Translations under genes and position numbers: made by a program
Part shown: in pieces, positions 43,310-52,698 of the stretch
How positions within the stretch are numbered: the stretch's first letter is position 1
How the letters are laid out: every line of letters starts with the position of its first letter
Origin: Lucinisca nassula
Taxonomy: Eukaryota > Mollusca > Bivalvia > Lucinida > Lucinidae
Length of the DNA: 64,000 nt
Assembly: GCA_963580285.1 (NCBI GenBank)
Contig: OY757010.1
Span: 223,839,234 to 223,903,233 of the forward strand
Direction: 5' to 3'
Notes under the pieces: generated by a model
What the model was told of the DNA's origin: nothing
Databases searched by the model: none
Seen by the model: the letters and a program-made list of their open reading frames with translations, nothing else

Positions 43310-43845
43310 TTGAACAAGAAGGCAGTCTGAAGGACAGATACGTGTATATTTCCCGCCGCATTTTAATGAAAAACCTTCGAGGTAAAAAATATATAGAGCG
43401 GACACGAATTCAAGGTTCAAACTCGTGACCTTCAATGTAACCTTGACCCGGTATGGGAGAGACGGGTTCTGCACATTATCTCACTTCTAAGGTCAACATT
43501 CGACTTAAGTTTAATGAAAATCTTTCCAGTATTCACTTGAGTGGGCATGGTTGATTTATGGGTTCAGCACATCATCTCACTTAGGCCAACATTTGAAAAC
43601 AGTTTAATGAAAATCCTTCCAGGGGTGGAGAGATATGGAACTGACACAGAATCCAAGGCTCAAACTCGTGACTTTCAATGTGACCGAGACCTTAAGTCAG
43701 CATGATTTATTTTTGGATTCTGCACATCATCTAACTAGTGAAAATGTTTGACCACAGTTCAAAGATAATCTAAGGGTTCAGGAGATATGGAGTGGACAAG
43801 AAAGTGTTACAGACGGACAGAGGGACGGATGAATGGACGATCTCA
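43310..43845. repeat. ~150-bp tandem repeats ending in GACG-type units
   Basis: AAGGTTCAAACTCGTGAC, TTCTGCACATCATCTCACT and GTTTAATGAAAATC(C/T)TTCC recur about three times. The end is GTTACAGACGGACAGAGGGA. Similar end to 24650-25220, so probably a related retroelement 3' region. Confidence 0.75.
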
Positions 43846-44295
43846 GGGATGGATACTTATGTGGCTATTTTCACACTGGTAAAGGCAAGCGCGCAGGGTA
43901 AGGAACAAACACACCGGATAAGGAAATTTTTCCGCTCAGGATAAAAAAGAAAATGGCGAAATGGGTATCACATGTGCAGGTTTGTTGTTGTTCTAGATCT
44001 GGTGTTATGGTTACTTATCAATACGGCTGCTCCCATTAGCTTCACGGAAGACACATATTATTCACAAATTTATCTTCGATGGTCCGAATTCGACAGTTAC
44101 AGCCAGTCAAACGGAGAACCGGACACAGTGGAGCTACTCCACTGCGAAATCTCATTATTTTACATGAAACGCTCTTCTGGGAAGATGACATGCACTTTTT
44201 TGTTGGTTGTAGACATGCACATGATAAATCGGACTGTTGCAAATACGATTTAAGGAAAATTTGAAATTAGAAGGCCCACAGTGAGAAATCCTAGT

Positions 44296-44544
44296 TCAAT
44301 TTTCAATACAACGCCCACGGGCAAGGAAATGGGTACAACGCATATGATAAGACACAAAATTTTCCGGCGAAAATGGTTCTTGTATGGTCGTAGCACTAGG
44401 AAATTTCCATCTCAGATTAGGTTTTCCGATATTAATAATTAGTCCTACATAGTTTAAAGCACCAATTGAGACCTTTAGGAAACGTTCAAAGTTATGTGCA
44501 TTGTCTTGGCATGTGCATTGCTCTGGTTCTAGCAATATAATCAT
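44296..44544 (-). CDS. 82-codon open frame conserved in both inverted arms, unrecognised
   Basis: It begins MIILLEPEQCTCQDNAHNFE, contains NIGKPNLRWKFPSA, and ends CTHFLARGRCIEN. The copy at 48898-49146 differs by one residue (Ser/Thr). Conservation may only reflect recent duplication of the DNA. No domain recognised; cysteines are spaced without a known pattern. Confidence 0.25.
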   Translation of the reverse strand: MIILLEPEQCTCQDNAHNFERFLKVSIGALNYVGLIINIGKPNLRWKFPSATTIQEPFSPENFVSYHMRCTHFLARGRCIEN

Positions 44545-44784
44545 CCCCTATAAGGGGACAGATGGATTTGGTTCATCGCGATCATGAATTAGAGAAATGA
44601 TATTTATGTCCATGCAGTATTTGTGGTAGAAACAGAACTTGGCGAAACCATGCAAAAGGTATGTCTCACGAATTTGGCGAAGTTATCTATCTTATTTTCA
44701 GCCAAAAGAACAAACATACAATTTTCTACCACAAATACTGCATTGACATAAATATAATTTCTCTAATTCATGATCGCGATATGA
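44538..44784. mobile_element. Fold-back element in the left arm
   Basis: TGTCCATGCAGTATTTGTGG and the flanking CATCGCGATCATGAATTAGA reappear inverted about 90 bp later. The right terminus is cut at CGCGAT, whereas the copy at 48621 is complete. Confidence 0.9.
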
Positions 44785-44865
44785 ATATGACTGATATGTT
44801 GTCTTACGTTTCGAGTTATTCCATCTAATTCCGTCTTTTGAGAACTATAACATGTAAGTATTTGA

Positions 44866-45247
44866 TTTGTTTGTTTGTTTGTTTGTATTGGGACTTAACG
44901 GCCCAGTCAACACTTTTTAGGTCATTTTTGAGCCGGTCAGTTTATCCACACTTTGCCTGGGCAAGCTTATACGTAAGCGGTTTACCAGTACAGTGGACAT
45001 TCTTTCGCTATAGAAGCTGACAACTGCCCTTTTTGAATCAGTGGAAGGGATGATGGTGATGATTTTGTGTTTAACGATGCGTTAACTCTCTTTGTGGTTT
45101 ATAAGCTCAGTGGAAGGGAGAGAATGACCGTAGAAAAGATTTCATGATCAATCTCCACGAAAGAATGGTTGCCGACCCCGGCAGGTATCGAACCCGCGTC
45201 CTCCTGATCACCAGTCAGACGCGCATCCGACTGAGCTACCGAGGCAA
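44866..45247 (-). mobile_element. SINE-A with intact tRNA-like head and an insert
   Basis: Read on the minus strand: GCCTCGGTAGCTCAGTCGGA, anticodon-like region TGACTGGTGATCAGGAGG, B box GGGTTCGATACC, then body and CAAA tail (44866-44882). About 60 bp at 45048-45108 are foreign (TGATGATTTTGTGTTTAACG). Best-preserved SINE-A promoter of the window. Confidence 0.92.
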
Positions 45248-45593
45248 AACAAGGAACAGCTTGTGGGACGTATTAATTCGTCAGTCATTAATGACAATGA
45301 CCAATCTTAATCACATGGGAGAAATGTAACTAAGATAGCCGAAGCTGCAGATAGAGCAAGAGAGGTCAGAGGAGAAAGCTATGTTACAACGCATAATGTA
45401 GTAATGTAGTAATTTCTTCATTTTGAAATTTTTACTACATTATGCGTTGGCATAGTCGACGCGAAATGAAATAAAATGTCGTTTTTACTTCATTATGCGT
45501 CGATACTAAGAGGTTTGAGCAAAATGAAAGAATTATTTCATTTTGCGGCGATGGGTGGCATACTTAATTTTACTTCATTATGCGTCAACAGTT

Positions 45594-45868
45594 TGTTTGT
45601 TTGATTTGAGGTTTAACGTTCCCGTCAAGACTATTTAGGTCATTTTGGAGACATTGCTTCAAATTTTATGGGACTTTTACCCGATATTGAGATGAAATGA
45701 CATCTCAATCGCTGCCGTCCAATTAAAAGCAATAGGGTTTATATGCATGGATGGGCCGACTCGCAGCAGTTTTCCTGGACAGGCTTAGACCTTCTAAGCA
45801 GATTACGAGGACTCATGTACGGGCGGTATCAGCTCTGCGTGGAAGCATCGTGCAGCCCATCTATTTAT
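45594..45868 (-). mobile_element. SINE-B nested in the fold-back element
   Basis: CAGTTTGTTTGTTTGATTTG to GTGCAGCCCATCTATTTATA. Its head is cut by the short segment ACCCCCGGCATACGAAGTAT with a CTGT repeat (45868-45945), another element end. Confidence 0.88.
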
Positions 45869-45943
45869 ACCCCCGGCATACGAAGTATGCAAGGGGGTAT
45901 ATAGTTTTTGTCCATTCTGTCTGTCTGTCTGTCTGTCTGTCTT

Positions 45944-46062
45944 TTGTTTGATTTGTTTGATTTGAGGTTTAACGTCCCCGTCAACACTATTTAGGTCATT
46001 TTGGAGACGTTGCTTCAAATTTCATGGGACTTTTACCCGACATTGAGATGCCGCCCAATAAA
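45944..46062 (-). mobile_element. SINE-B 3' fragment
   Basis: TTTGTTTGATTTGTTTGATT to ACCCGACATTGAGATG and CCGCCCAATAAA. Only the 3' third of the element. Confidence 0.85.
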
Positions 46063-46089
46063 CCTTTTTCTTTGTGATTTTGACCTTCA

Positions 46090-46196
46090 GTGTGCTTTTG
46101 TGGAAGACCGTCTTTTGGACTGTTCAACTGTGGTCTTAAAGACCACTTTTGAACCGTCTCAAATGTGGTCTAAATTGTAGGAATTTAACTGTATTG
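46090..46196. mobile_element. MITE-6 fragment
   Basis: GGTCTTAAAGACCACTTTTG and the right end GTAGGAATTTAACTGTA match MITE-6. The left end is missing. Confidence 0.75.
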
Positions 46197-46391
46197 CTTC
46201 CTAAGTCTTTTCGAAGACAGCTATGTTCTACCATCATTACTTCATTATGCGTCGATATGGTGCATATCAACGCGAAATGAAATAATTTTTTTACTTCATT
46301 TCGCGTCGACTATGCCAACGCATAATGTAGTAAAAAAAATCAAAATGTAGTAATTACTACATTACTACATTATGCGTTGTAACAAAGCTAT

Positions 46392-46640
46392 ATTGCTGTT
46401 TGTGATGCCTTAGTTCTGACTTTGCGCTGTGCAGCTTCGCTGATTCTTTTTGCCTCATATTCATTTGCACCCCTACTGATGAGACCCCGCCACTTTGCTG
46501 TTCCATCGATTCGTTTGGAATGTTGAAGTCCTCAAGGGATGCATTGAGGGTCGGTGTCTCTGTATCGCTTATTCTGACCACCATGCCCATTTCTAGTTTT
46601 CTTTGCCAAACGTTCCTCTGAAATCATGTGGGACGTACAA
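46392..46640 (-). CDS. Possible exon fragment, unrecognised
   Basis: On the minus strand a splice-acceptor-like CATGATTTCAG (about 46617) precedes two alternative frames. One reads ERLAKKTRNGHGGQNKRYRD then a stop, and continues RIDGTAKWRGLISRGANEYE; the other reads MVVRISDTETPTLNASLEDF without a stop. Both run to the fold-back transposon border at 46391, which may have broken an older exon. No family recognised. Confidence 0.2.
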
Positions 46641-46955
46641 TGAACAAGAATGACAACACTTATTTGCTTCAGCTTCTAATTACCAAAATTGAAAACAGCG
46701 GCCAAGATTTGAATGAGTTGGATCGAGTGGCTTGATGCAACGTGGCTCTCTTCGCCTAGCTCCGGGTTGGGTGACTTTGCGTCGATTGTTAATCAGTAAA
46801 TTTGGGTAAATCGACCCAATGTAACTAAACCTACGATTCAGAAGCTTACCTGCGAATGTCCGCGTGATTATCACTGACCAATAAAGAAAAGGCTGGGTAA
46901 TTTGCAGAGAAGATATGGGTAATTTAAGGTTCGGAGGAGGCAAATCCTGCAAAAG
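46640..46955. other. No recognised feature
   Basis: A minus-strand open frame at 46680-46976 has no recognisable domain. No repeat family of this window is evident. Confidence 0.4.
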
Positions 46956-47180
46956 TATTTTTGTCTCCCATGTCAATAGGGGTCAACTCTTAAAGGAAAG
47001 AATTTGCTTCCGATGAGCAAATTCTTTCCTTTAAGAGTTGACCCCCTTTTCAGTGGACAGAAAAGCGAAAAGGAGTCTTGAAAGTTTCCTTCTTTTGAAA
47101 AATGGCGGAAGCTTCTGCTAGATGTTCCCATTCCCCTTAAAGTAAAGAACTTGCTAATAAGGTAAGGGTAATTTAAGTAA
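46955..47180. repeat. Segment duplicated at 47995-48195, with perfect palindrome
   Basis: TTTTTGTCTCCCATGTCAAT to CCCCTTAAAGTAAAGAACTT occurs again at 47995. Here a perfect 26-base-arm palindrome (46982-47042) starts GTCAACTCTTAAAGG, with TTCCGATGA as loop. The other copy has only one arm. Confidence 0.92.
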
Positions 47181-47199
47181 AGAACTTGCTTCCTACCCT

Positions 47200-47478
47200 T
47201 ATCATCAGGAAAACATGCCTATATAATTTTGACCTCCTTGAACCCCACTTTTATGTAGTAAAACTGGGGTTTACAGGGGTAAACCTTATTTTTCTTATTT
47301 CTGCTCCAAAATACAAATTGTGGGTACTCGTTAGAACAGCATCGACGAGGCGGTTCTAACGATTACCCACAATCTATATTTTGAGCAGAAATAAGGAAAA
47401 TATCACAATATCCCAATTTTTTCATTTTTTCGGCGATAAGGGTTACACTGTATTTGTATAGGCGTGTTTTCGTAATGT
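47200..47478 (+). mobile_element. MITE-1
   Basis: TCATCAGGAAAACATGCCTA left and GTATAGGCGTGTTTTCGTAA right, complete outer hairpin and central palindrome with one indel in the loop. Confidence 0.93.
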
Positions 47479-47497
47479 TCTAATGCACTTGCGTACG

Positions 47498-47640
47498 TTT
47501 GTTTGACTTGAGGTTTCGTCTCCGTCAACACTATTTAAGTCATTTTGGAGACGTTGCTTCCAGTTTTGTGGAACTTAAATTACTCGACATTGAGAGAGCT
47601 CTGCCGCCCAATGAAAACAATTTAGGGTTTAAACAAATTC
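47498..47640 (-). mobile_element. SINE-B fragment
   Basis: CGTTTGTTTGACTTGAGGTT to CCGCCCAATGAAAACAAT. The head half is absent; a new SINE-B follows. Confidence 0.85.
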
Positions 47641-47651
47641 AGGGTTTATAA

Positions 47652-47942
47652 TTTTGTTTTTGATTTGAGGTTTAACGTCTCCGGCAACACTGAATATGGC
47701 ATTTTAGAGACATTGCTCCCAATTTTGTGAGACTTTTACCCGACATTGAGATGACATGACATCTCAAGCCCTGTGGCCGAATGAAAGGGTTTATAAGCAT
47801 GGACGGTCGGACTAGCACCGCTTTGCCTGGGCAGGCTTAGATCCTCTAAGTGGTATACCAGTAATCGTGTGCGGTCGGTTTCAGCTCTGCGTGGAGGCAT
47901 CATGCAACCATCTATGTCTCCAAGCCCCGATGGGCGGGGCCG
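47652..47942 (-). mobile_element. SINE-B
   Basis: TTTTGTTTTTGATTTGAGGT to AGCCCCGATGGGCGGGGCC. Complete apart from small losses (CCGAATGAAAGGG). Confidence 0.9.
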
Positions 47943-47994
47943 ATTAAGGTTTATACGCATAGAGGGTCCGACACGCACCACATTGCCTGATTAG

Positions 47995-48200
47995 AAAAGT
48001 ATTTTTGTCTCCCATGTCAATAGGGGTCAAAATTAGCAAATTCTTTCCTTTAAGAGTTGACCACCATTTCAGTGGAACAGCGAAAAGGAAGTCTCGAAAG
48101 TTGTCTTCCTTTGAAAAATGGCGGAAGCTTCTGCTAGATGTTCCCATTCCCCTTAAAGTAAAGAACTTGCTAATAAGGTGTAAAGAACTTGCTTCCTCTT
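47995..48200. repeat. Second copy of the 46955 segment
   Basis: GTATTTTTGTCTCCCATGTC to AAAGTAAAGAACTTGCTAAT. It contains AAATGGCGGAAGCTTCTGCT as in the first copy, but the palindrome is reduced to one arm. It splits a SINE-B remnant (47943-47990). Confidence 0.9.
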
Positions 48201-48235
48201 GAAAAGAGCAAGCCCTTATTCTAATGCACTTGCGT

Positions 48236-48556
48236 ATGTTTGTTTGTTTGACTTGAGGTTTAACGTCTCCGTCAACACCATTTAGGTCATTTTGGGGACG
48301 TTGCTTCCAGTTTTGTGGGACTTAATTTACCCGACATTGAGATGAAATGTAATCTCAAGCCCTGCCGCCCAATGAAACCAATTAAGGGTTTATACGCATA
48401 GCGGGTCCGACACGAACCATACTTTGCCTGGGCAGGCTTAGACCTCCTAAGCGGTTTACCAGTACTCATGTGCAGTTGGTTTGGTTGGTTTTAGCTCTGC
48501 GTGGAAGCATAATGCAGCCCAATCTATTTCTTCAAGCCCAGACGGGCGGGAGCCGC
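48236..48556 (-). mobile_element. SINE-B
   Basis: ATGTTTGTTTGTTTGACTTG to GCCCAGACGGGCGGGAGCC. A GGTTGGTTT duplication lies near 48480. It shares an ATTCTAATGCACTTGCGTA left flank with the SINE-B at 47498, so the pair may come from a local duplication. Confidence 0.9.
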
Positions 48557-48620
48557 ACTTGCGTATGTAATGCGACGTTGGACTATCTGCGACAGTTCTA
48601 CGATATAATCATCCCCTAAC

Positions 48621-48907
48621 AATATAATCATCCCCTACGAGGGGCTAGATTGATTTGGTTCATCGCGATCATGAATTAGAGAAATGATATTTATGTCCAT
48701 GCAGTATTTGTGGTAGAAACAGAACTTGGCGAAACTATGCAATAGGTATGTCTCACGATTTTGGCGAAGTTATCTATCTTATTTTCAGCCAAAAGAACAA
48801 ACATACAATTTTCTACCACAAATACTGCATGGACATAAATATCATTTCTCTAATTCATGATCGCGATGAACCAAATCCATCTATCCCCTCATAGGGGATG
48901 ATTATAT
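48621..48907. mobile_element. Complete fold-back element in the right arm
   Basis: AATATAATCATCCCCTACGA at the left is inverted as TAGGGGATGATTATATT at the right. The long arms hold TTCATCGCGATCATGAATTA. The spacer is about 90 bp. A loose extra ATATAATCATCCCCTA precedes it at 48603. Confidence 0.92.
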
Positions 48908-49571
48908 TGCTAGAACCAGAGCAATGCACATGCCAAGACAATGCACATAACTTTGAACGTTTCCTAAAGGTCACAATTGGTGCTTTAAACTATGTAGGAC
49001 TAATTATTAATATCGGAAAACCTAATCTGAGATGGAAATTTCCTAGTGCTACGACCATACAAGAACCATTTTCGCCGGAAAATTTTGTGTCTTATCATAT
49101 GCGTTGTACCCATTTCCTTGCCCGTGGGCGTTGTATTGAAAATTGAACTAGGATTTCTCACTGTGGGCTTTCTAATTTCAAATTTTCCTTATATCGTATT
49201 TGCAACAGTCCGATTTATCATGTGCATGTCTACAACCAACAAAAAAGTGCATGCCATCTTCCCAGAAGAGCGTTATATGTAAAATAATGAGATTTCGCGG
49301 TGGAGTAGCTCCACTGTGTCCGGTTCTCCGTTTGACTGGCTGTAACTGTCGAATTCGGACCATCGAAGATAAATTTGTGAATAATATGTGTCTTCCGTGA
49401 AGCTAATGTGAGCGGCCGTATTGAAAAGTAACCATTACACGAGATCTAGAACAACAACAAACCTGCACATGTGATACCCATTCCGCCATTTTCTTTTTTA
49501 TCCTGAGCGGAAAAAATTCCTTATACGGTGTGTTTGTTCCTTACCCTGCGCGCTTGCCTTTACCAGTGTGA
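48661..49571 (-). repeat. Right arm of the ~0.9-kb inverted repeat
   Basis: Inverse of 43871-44784. It includes AACTTTGAACGTTTCCTAAA, the 82-codon frame, and CAGTGTGATTTTGG at its outer end. Few differences from the left arm, so the duplication is fairly recent. Confidence 0.95.
48898..49146 (+). CDS. 82-codon open frame, second copy
   Basis: Same protein as 44296-44544 with Thr for Ser in FERFLKVTIGALNY. The start codon lies in the terminus of the fold-back element. Function unknown; coding status unproven. Confidence 0.25.
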   Translation: MIILLEPEQCTCQDNAHNFERFLKVTIGALNYVGLIINIGKPNLRWKFPSATTIQEPFSPENFVSYHMRCTHFLARGRCIEN

Positions 49572-50160
49572 TTTTGGCAGGATAAATACTTAGGTGGCTA
49601 AATTATACACACATAAAATCATTTTAGCAACAGAAAATAACTATTTTATGTGTCTTGACACTTTGCAACAATTGTTTCAAGATGTACATGTTGGTATATT
49701 GTCTTATTCTTAAAAGAAATTGGACTTTTTCATAAAATATAAAAGTTTTGATTTTTTTTTATACATTACCATTCGAACATTTTACTTTTAACATCCTCAT
49801 AATACTATATACCTTTTTATCATCTACAGTTTGACGCTTATGACCCACAACGAGGATCGACGCGTCATTAATCATCATCATCATCATCATCATCATCATA
49901 TCATCATCATCATCATCATCATCAACTCCGTTTCGCGGCGGGAAAGTAATAAGAGACGAGAAGCAGCTTGGGCAAAACGCCCATACTAGGCATTTTGCCA
50001 ACAGTACAGTGGGCGTTTTGCCCCTAATGGGTATCAGTAGCATTATCTAAAATAGTCTCGGAAATTGTACCAGTAAAAAGATTTCGCGACTCTCCTAACT
50101 CTGTCAGTACCTTATATTCCAAACATAAAGTAGCTGAGGATAAAATTTCCAACAGAAGGT
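49572..50160. repeat. Spacer with (TCA)n microsatellite
   Basis: The trinucleotide run lies at about 49872-49923. The sequence GGGCAAAACGCCCATACTAG and its inverse-like GGGCGTTTTGCCCC at 49970-50030 form a small imperfect hairpin. No gene recognised. Confidence 0.8.
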
Positions 50161-50162
50161 GA

Positions 50163-50326
50163 ATTTGTTTGTTTGTTTGATTTGAGGTTTAACGTACCCA
50201 GTCAACACTGTAAAGGTCATTTTGGAGACGTTGTTTCCAATTTTGTGGGACTTTTACCCGACATTGAGTTGAAATGACATCTCAAGCCCTGTCGCTCAAT
50301 GAAACCAATAGGGTTTATAAGCACCA
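50163..50326 (-). mobile_element. SINE-B, 3' half
   Basis: TTTGTTTGTTTGTTTGATTT to CCAATAGGGTTTATAAGCA. It is cut by MITE-2. Confidence 0.9.
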
Positions 50327-50339
50327 ATAACTCCATGTT

Positions 50340-50642
50340 TAACAAATATTTAGGGCCAATAATCAGGTTTACAAGTCTATGCAATGAACACCCCTCAAAA
50401 CCCCACTTTATATTGAGAAACGTAGAGTTTATGGGGGTGTTCATTATTTTCCTTATTTTTGCTCATTTTTTTCCACATCTCGAAAATGGCTTCTTTTCTG
50501 ATGATAATCCATGATATTTTGTTCTTATTTAAACTCCAAACTTATGGTGTGGGTGCTCAATAAGGCAGTTCTAACGATTACCCATAGAAATGTCTGGAAC
50601 ATAAATAAGAAAGATAGTGTATACCCCCCAGTTTTCTTTATA
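50340..50642 (-). mobile_element. MITE-2, rearranged
   Basis: AACACCCCTCAAAACCCCAC, ATTTTCCTTATTTTTGCTC, CCACATCTCGAAAATGGCTT, then GTGGGTGCTCAATAAGGCAG and GTATACCCCCCAGTTTTC. Blocks of the family are in an unusual order, so two copies may have fused. Confidence 0.7.
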
Positions 50643-50818
50643 TACATTACGCAAACACGCCTATACAAATACATTGCCGCCTTTATCGCCGAAAAAAATA
50701 AAATTTCATGATGAAAAATTGTGATATTTGTCTTATTTCTGCTCAAAATATAGATTGTGGGCGCTCGTTAGAATCGCCTCATCGATTTTGGGGACTCGTT
50801 AGAACCGCCTCATCGACA
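50643..50818 (-). mobile_element. MITE-1, left half with duplicated palindrome arm
   Basis: CATTACGCAAACACGCCTAT to TAGATTGTGGGCGCTCGTTA, then a second arm GGGGACTCGTTAGAACCGCC. It stops at TCATCGACA. Confidence 0.85.
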
Positions 50819-50821
50819 CTT

Positions 50822-51642
50822 TATTATGACCCTCGCTGATTAGTCCTATCAGAACATGCCTGCCACCATGACTGTCGCTGATTAGTCCTATCAGAACATG
50901 CCTGCCACCATGACTGTCGCTGATTAGTCCTAGCAGAACATGCCTGACACTATGACCCTCGCTGATTAGTCCTACCAGAACGTGCCTGGCACTGTGACCC
51001 TCGCTGATTAGTCCTACCAGAACGTGCCTAACACTATAATCCTCACTGATTAGTCCTACCAGAAAGTGTTTGACACTATGACCCTCGCTGATTAGTCCTA
51101 TACCAGAACATGCCTGACACTATGATCTTCGCTGATTAGTCCTACCAAAACATGTCTGACACTATGACCCTCGCTGATTAGTTCTACCAGAACGTGCCTG
51201 GCACTATGAGCCTCGCTGATTAGTCCTACCAGAACGTGCCTGGCACTAATTATCCTCTTATAAACCTCCGTGGTGCAGTGGTTACGCTACCCGCCTTGTA
51301 AACCAGGGATAGCAGGATCGATCCCGGGCTTCTCCAGACTTTCGGATGAGTCTTGAAACCGAGGTCCCGTCTCCGTATGACCTTGGCTATTGGTGGCACG
51401 TAAAACTCAAACACTCACTCACTCACTTATTATCCTCGCTGATTATTCCTACCAGAACGTGTCTGGCACTATGAGTCTGCCTGACATTATGACCCTCGCT
51501 GATTAGTCCTACCGGAACGTGCCGGGCACTATGGTCCTCGCTGATTAGTCCTACCAAAACGTGCCTGGCCTATGATCTTCGCTGATTAGTCCTACAAGAA
51601 CGTGCCTGACACTAAGATCCTCGCTGTTTAGTCCTACCAGAA
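50822..51642. repeat. 42-bp minisatellite, interrupted by SINE-C
   Basis: Units hold CTCGCTGATTAGTCCTACCA and GAACGTGCCTGGCACTATGA. About 10 units precede and 5 follow the SINE at 51258-51428. It lies 180 bp upstream of the neuropeptide exon. Confidence 0.95.
51258..51428 (+). mobile_element. SINE-C with 9-bp target duplication
   Basis: ATTATCCTC at 51249-51257 and 51429-51437. Head CCTCCGTGGTGCAGTGG (A-box region), B-box-like GGATCGATCCC, end (ACTC)n. It interrupts the minisatellite, so it is younger. Confidence 0.93.
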
Positions 51643-51817
51643 CATCTTAAACAAATTTAAGGTGTTCGAGCCATTGACCTTTGACTGTTCGTTGCAGTAC
51701 TAGTAACTATATATGTTACTGAAGGCGTTCTACATAATTGAGCGGGGAATATTTGAAGTTTGTTGATAACTGTCGCCACCAAGTTAATTAAATGAACTTG
51801 TTTTTGTTATCGTTTCA

Positions 51818-51819
51818 GC
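51818..51819 (+). promoter_or_regulatory. Predicted 3' splice site of the neuropeptide exon
   Basis: TTTTTGTTATCGTTTCAG ends at 51818, a good polypyrimidine-AG acceptor, 34 bases before the start codon. The overlapping TATAAAA at 51820-51826 is too close to the ATG to act as the usual TATA box. A non-coding 5' exon upstream is therefore expected. Confidence 0.6.
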
Positions 51820-51852
51820 TATAAAACGAGTGCACTCAAAACAGACACAACA

Positions 51853-52281
51853 ATGGTCAGTATGGCCTCCACTCTATCAGCTATAGTAATTCACAGTTTC
51901 ATCATAGTGTTAGCTCTCGAAACAGTCAGAGCATACGTTCCATATGTACCGACATCACATGACGTTGAATATGACGACGACGTCGATGTACAGCCGTACC
52001 AACACTCATCGGACGCCAACATGTTCTTTAGATATCTTAACTCTCTTCTGCTAGATAATTTTATAAATCGCCAAATGGCCAGGAATGATGATAGATACAC
52101 GCCAATAAAGGCATTGAAACGGGCGCCCTCTGACGAAGAACCCAGGAACTCTAAGGAAAAAAGAAAAGTGTTTTGGCAACCCCTGGGATATCTTCCCGCA
52201 GGTGTTCATCCCAATGGGAACCAGGCTTCAGCTGGGGGTGGTAGCGCCGGAAGAGGACCTGTTTTCCGATATGGAAAATAA
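51853..52281 (+). CDS. NKY-like amidated neuropeptide precursor
   Basis: A 142-residue secreted prohormone, encoded in one exon. Residues about 5-27 form a hydrophobic signal peptide (AIVIHSFIIVLALETVRA). An acidic spacer follows (EYDDDVDVQ), then FFRYLNSLLLDNFINRQMA. Two Lys-Arg sites (ALKR and KEKR) precede the predicted bioactive peptide, about 36 residues, beginning KVFWQPLGYLPAGV and ending RGPVFRY. The final Gly-Lys gives a C-terminal Tyr-amide. An N-terminal Lys, an FWQPxGYLPA core and a C-terminal Tyr-amide are what I recall for the NKY family of molluscs and annelids, where it is thought to act as a neural signalling peptide through an amine-type secretory pathway. The ATG context (CAACAATGG) is good. 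A second ATG lies three codons on. No clear AATAAA was found in the next 200 bases. The assignment is from memory of the motif; the prohormone nature itself is clear from the sequence. Confidence 0.8.
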   Translation: MVSMASTLSAIVIHSFIIVLALETVRAYVPYVPTSHDVEYDDDVDVQPYQHSSDANMFFRYLNSLLLDNFINRQMARNDDRYTPIKALKRAPSDEEPRNSKEKRKVFWQPLGYLPAGVHPNGNQASAGGGSAGRGPVFRYGK

Positions 52282-52695
52282 TCAGGACGGTTTAAGGTGG
52301 CTTGAAACAAGCTGTTTACATTAGATATCAAAGAGCTACCTTTTTCAGTGAATTAACAGTTAAATTTATTTTATTCATTTGGTCGTCGAAAAGTGAATGG
52401 GTTAACAAGGCATTTATTCCACCCTGTCTACCAGGAAAACAGCTTTTCCCCGATAAACTTATCTATAAGGGAAGATTTTGCGTCTCTCTATATTAACAAA
52501 AGAAAAAAAAAAGACATTGCTGACGCATTTGTGACCCCTTAAAGTATATGCATTCCCTTTTAAGTTTGTCCTTTGATTTTTATTTTCTGCGCTGATTAGC
52601 AATTGTCTGATCTATGACTATTTCTCTGGCTGTCAAAGTGACTACAACGATCGCCGGTGTGTTGCCTCGGTGTGACTTAGAATTCAAGTCAACCT
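52282..52695. other. Probable 3' UTR and downstream spacer
   Basis: AT-rich, with A-rich stretch at 52499-52513. An open frame at 52302-52496 has no recognisable domain. No canonical polyadenylation signal is evident. Confidence 0.4.
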
Positions 52696-52698
52696 ATT

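Larger units (their letters stand above)
43871..44784 (+). repeat. Left arm of a ~0.9-kb inverted repeat
   Basis: From TCACACTGGTAAAGGCAAGC to TTCATGATCGCGAT; its inverse lies at 48661-49571 with high identity. The arm has a unique part (43871-44537) and a fold-back part (44538-44784). Its minus strand carries an 82-codon open frame at 44296-44544 that is also intact in the other arm. Confidence 0.95.
45383..46383. mobile_element. 1,001-bp fold-back DNA transposon, 8-bp target duplication
   Basis: AAAGCTAT flanks it at 45375-45382 and 46384-46391. Ends are GTTACAACGCATAATGTAGT and its inverse. Subterminal parts hold many CATTATGCGT / ACGCATAATG and CGCGAAATGAAAT words in both directions. An 8-bp duplication is typical of hAT elements, but the termini are not the usual hAT type. 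The middle is filled by later SINE-B and other insertions; no transposase frame is seen. Confidence 0.9.

Noticed and set aside
43972..44253. 93-codon plus frame in the left inverted arm
   Set aside because: The corresponding frame is not kept in the right arm, unlike the 82-codon minus frame.
45176..45247. A functional minus-strand tRNA gene
   Set aside because: It has the complete tRNA-like head, but it is joined to the SINE-A body and tail as in other copies.
46478..46500. CTGATGAGACCCCGCC as a hammerhead core
   Set aside because: No stem II partner or GAAAC downstream.
51820..51826. TATAAAA as TATA box of the neuropeptide gene
   Set aside because: It lies 27 bases before the ATG, leaving almost no 5' UTR, and it overlaps a strong splice acceptor.
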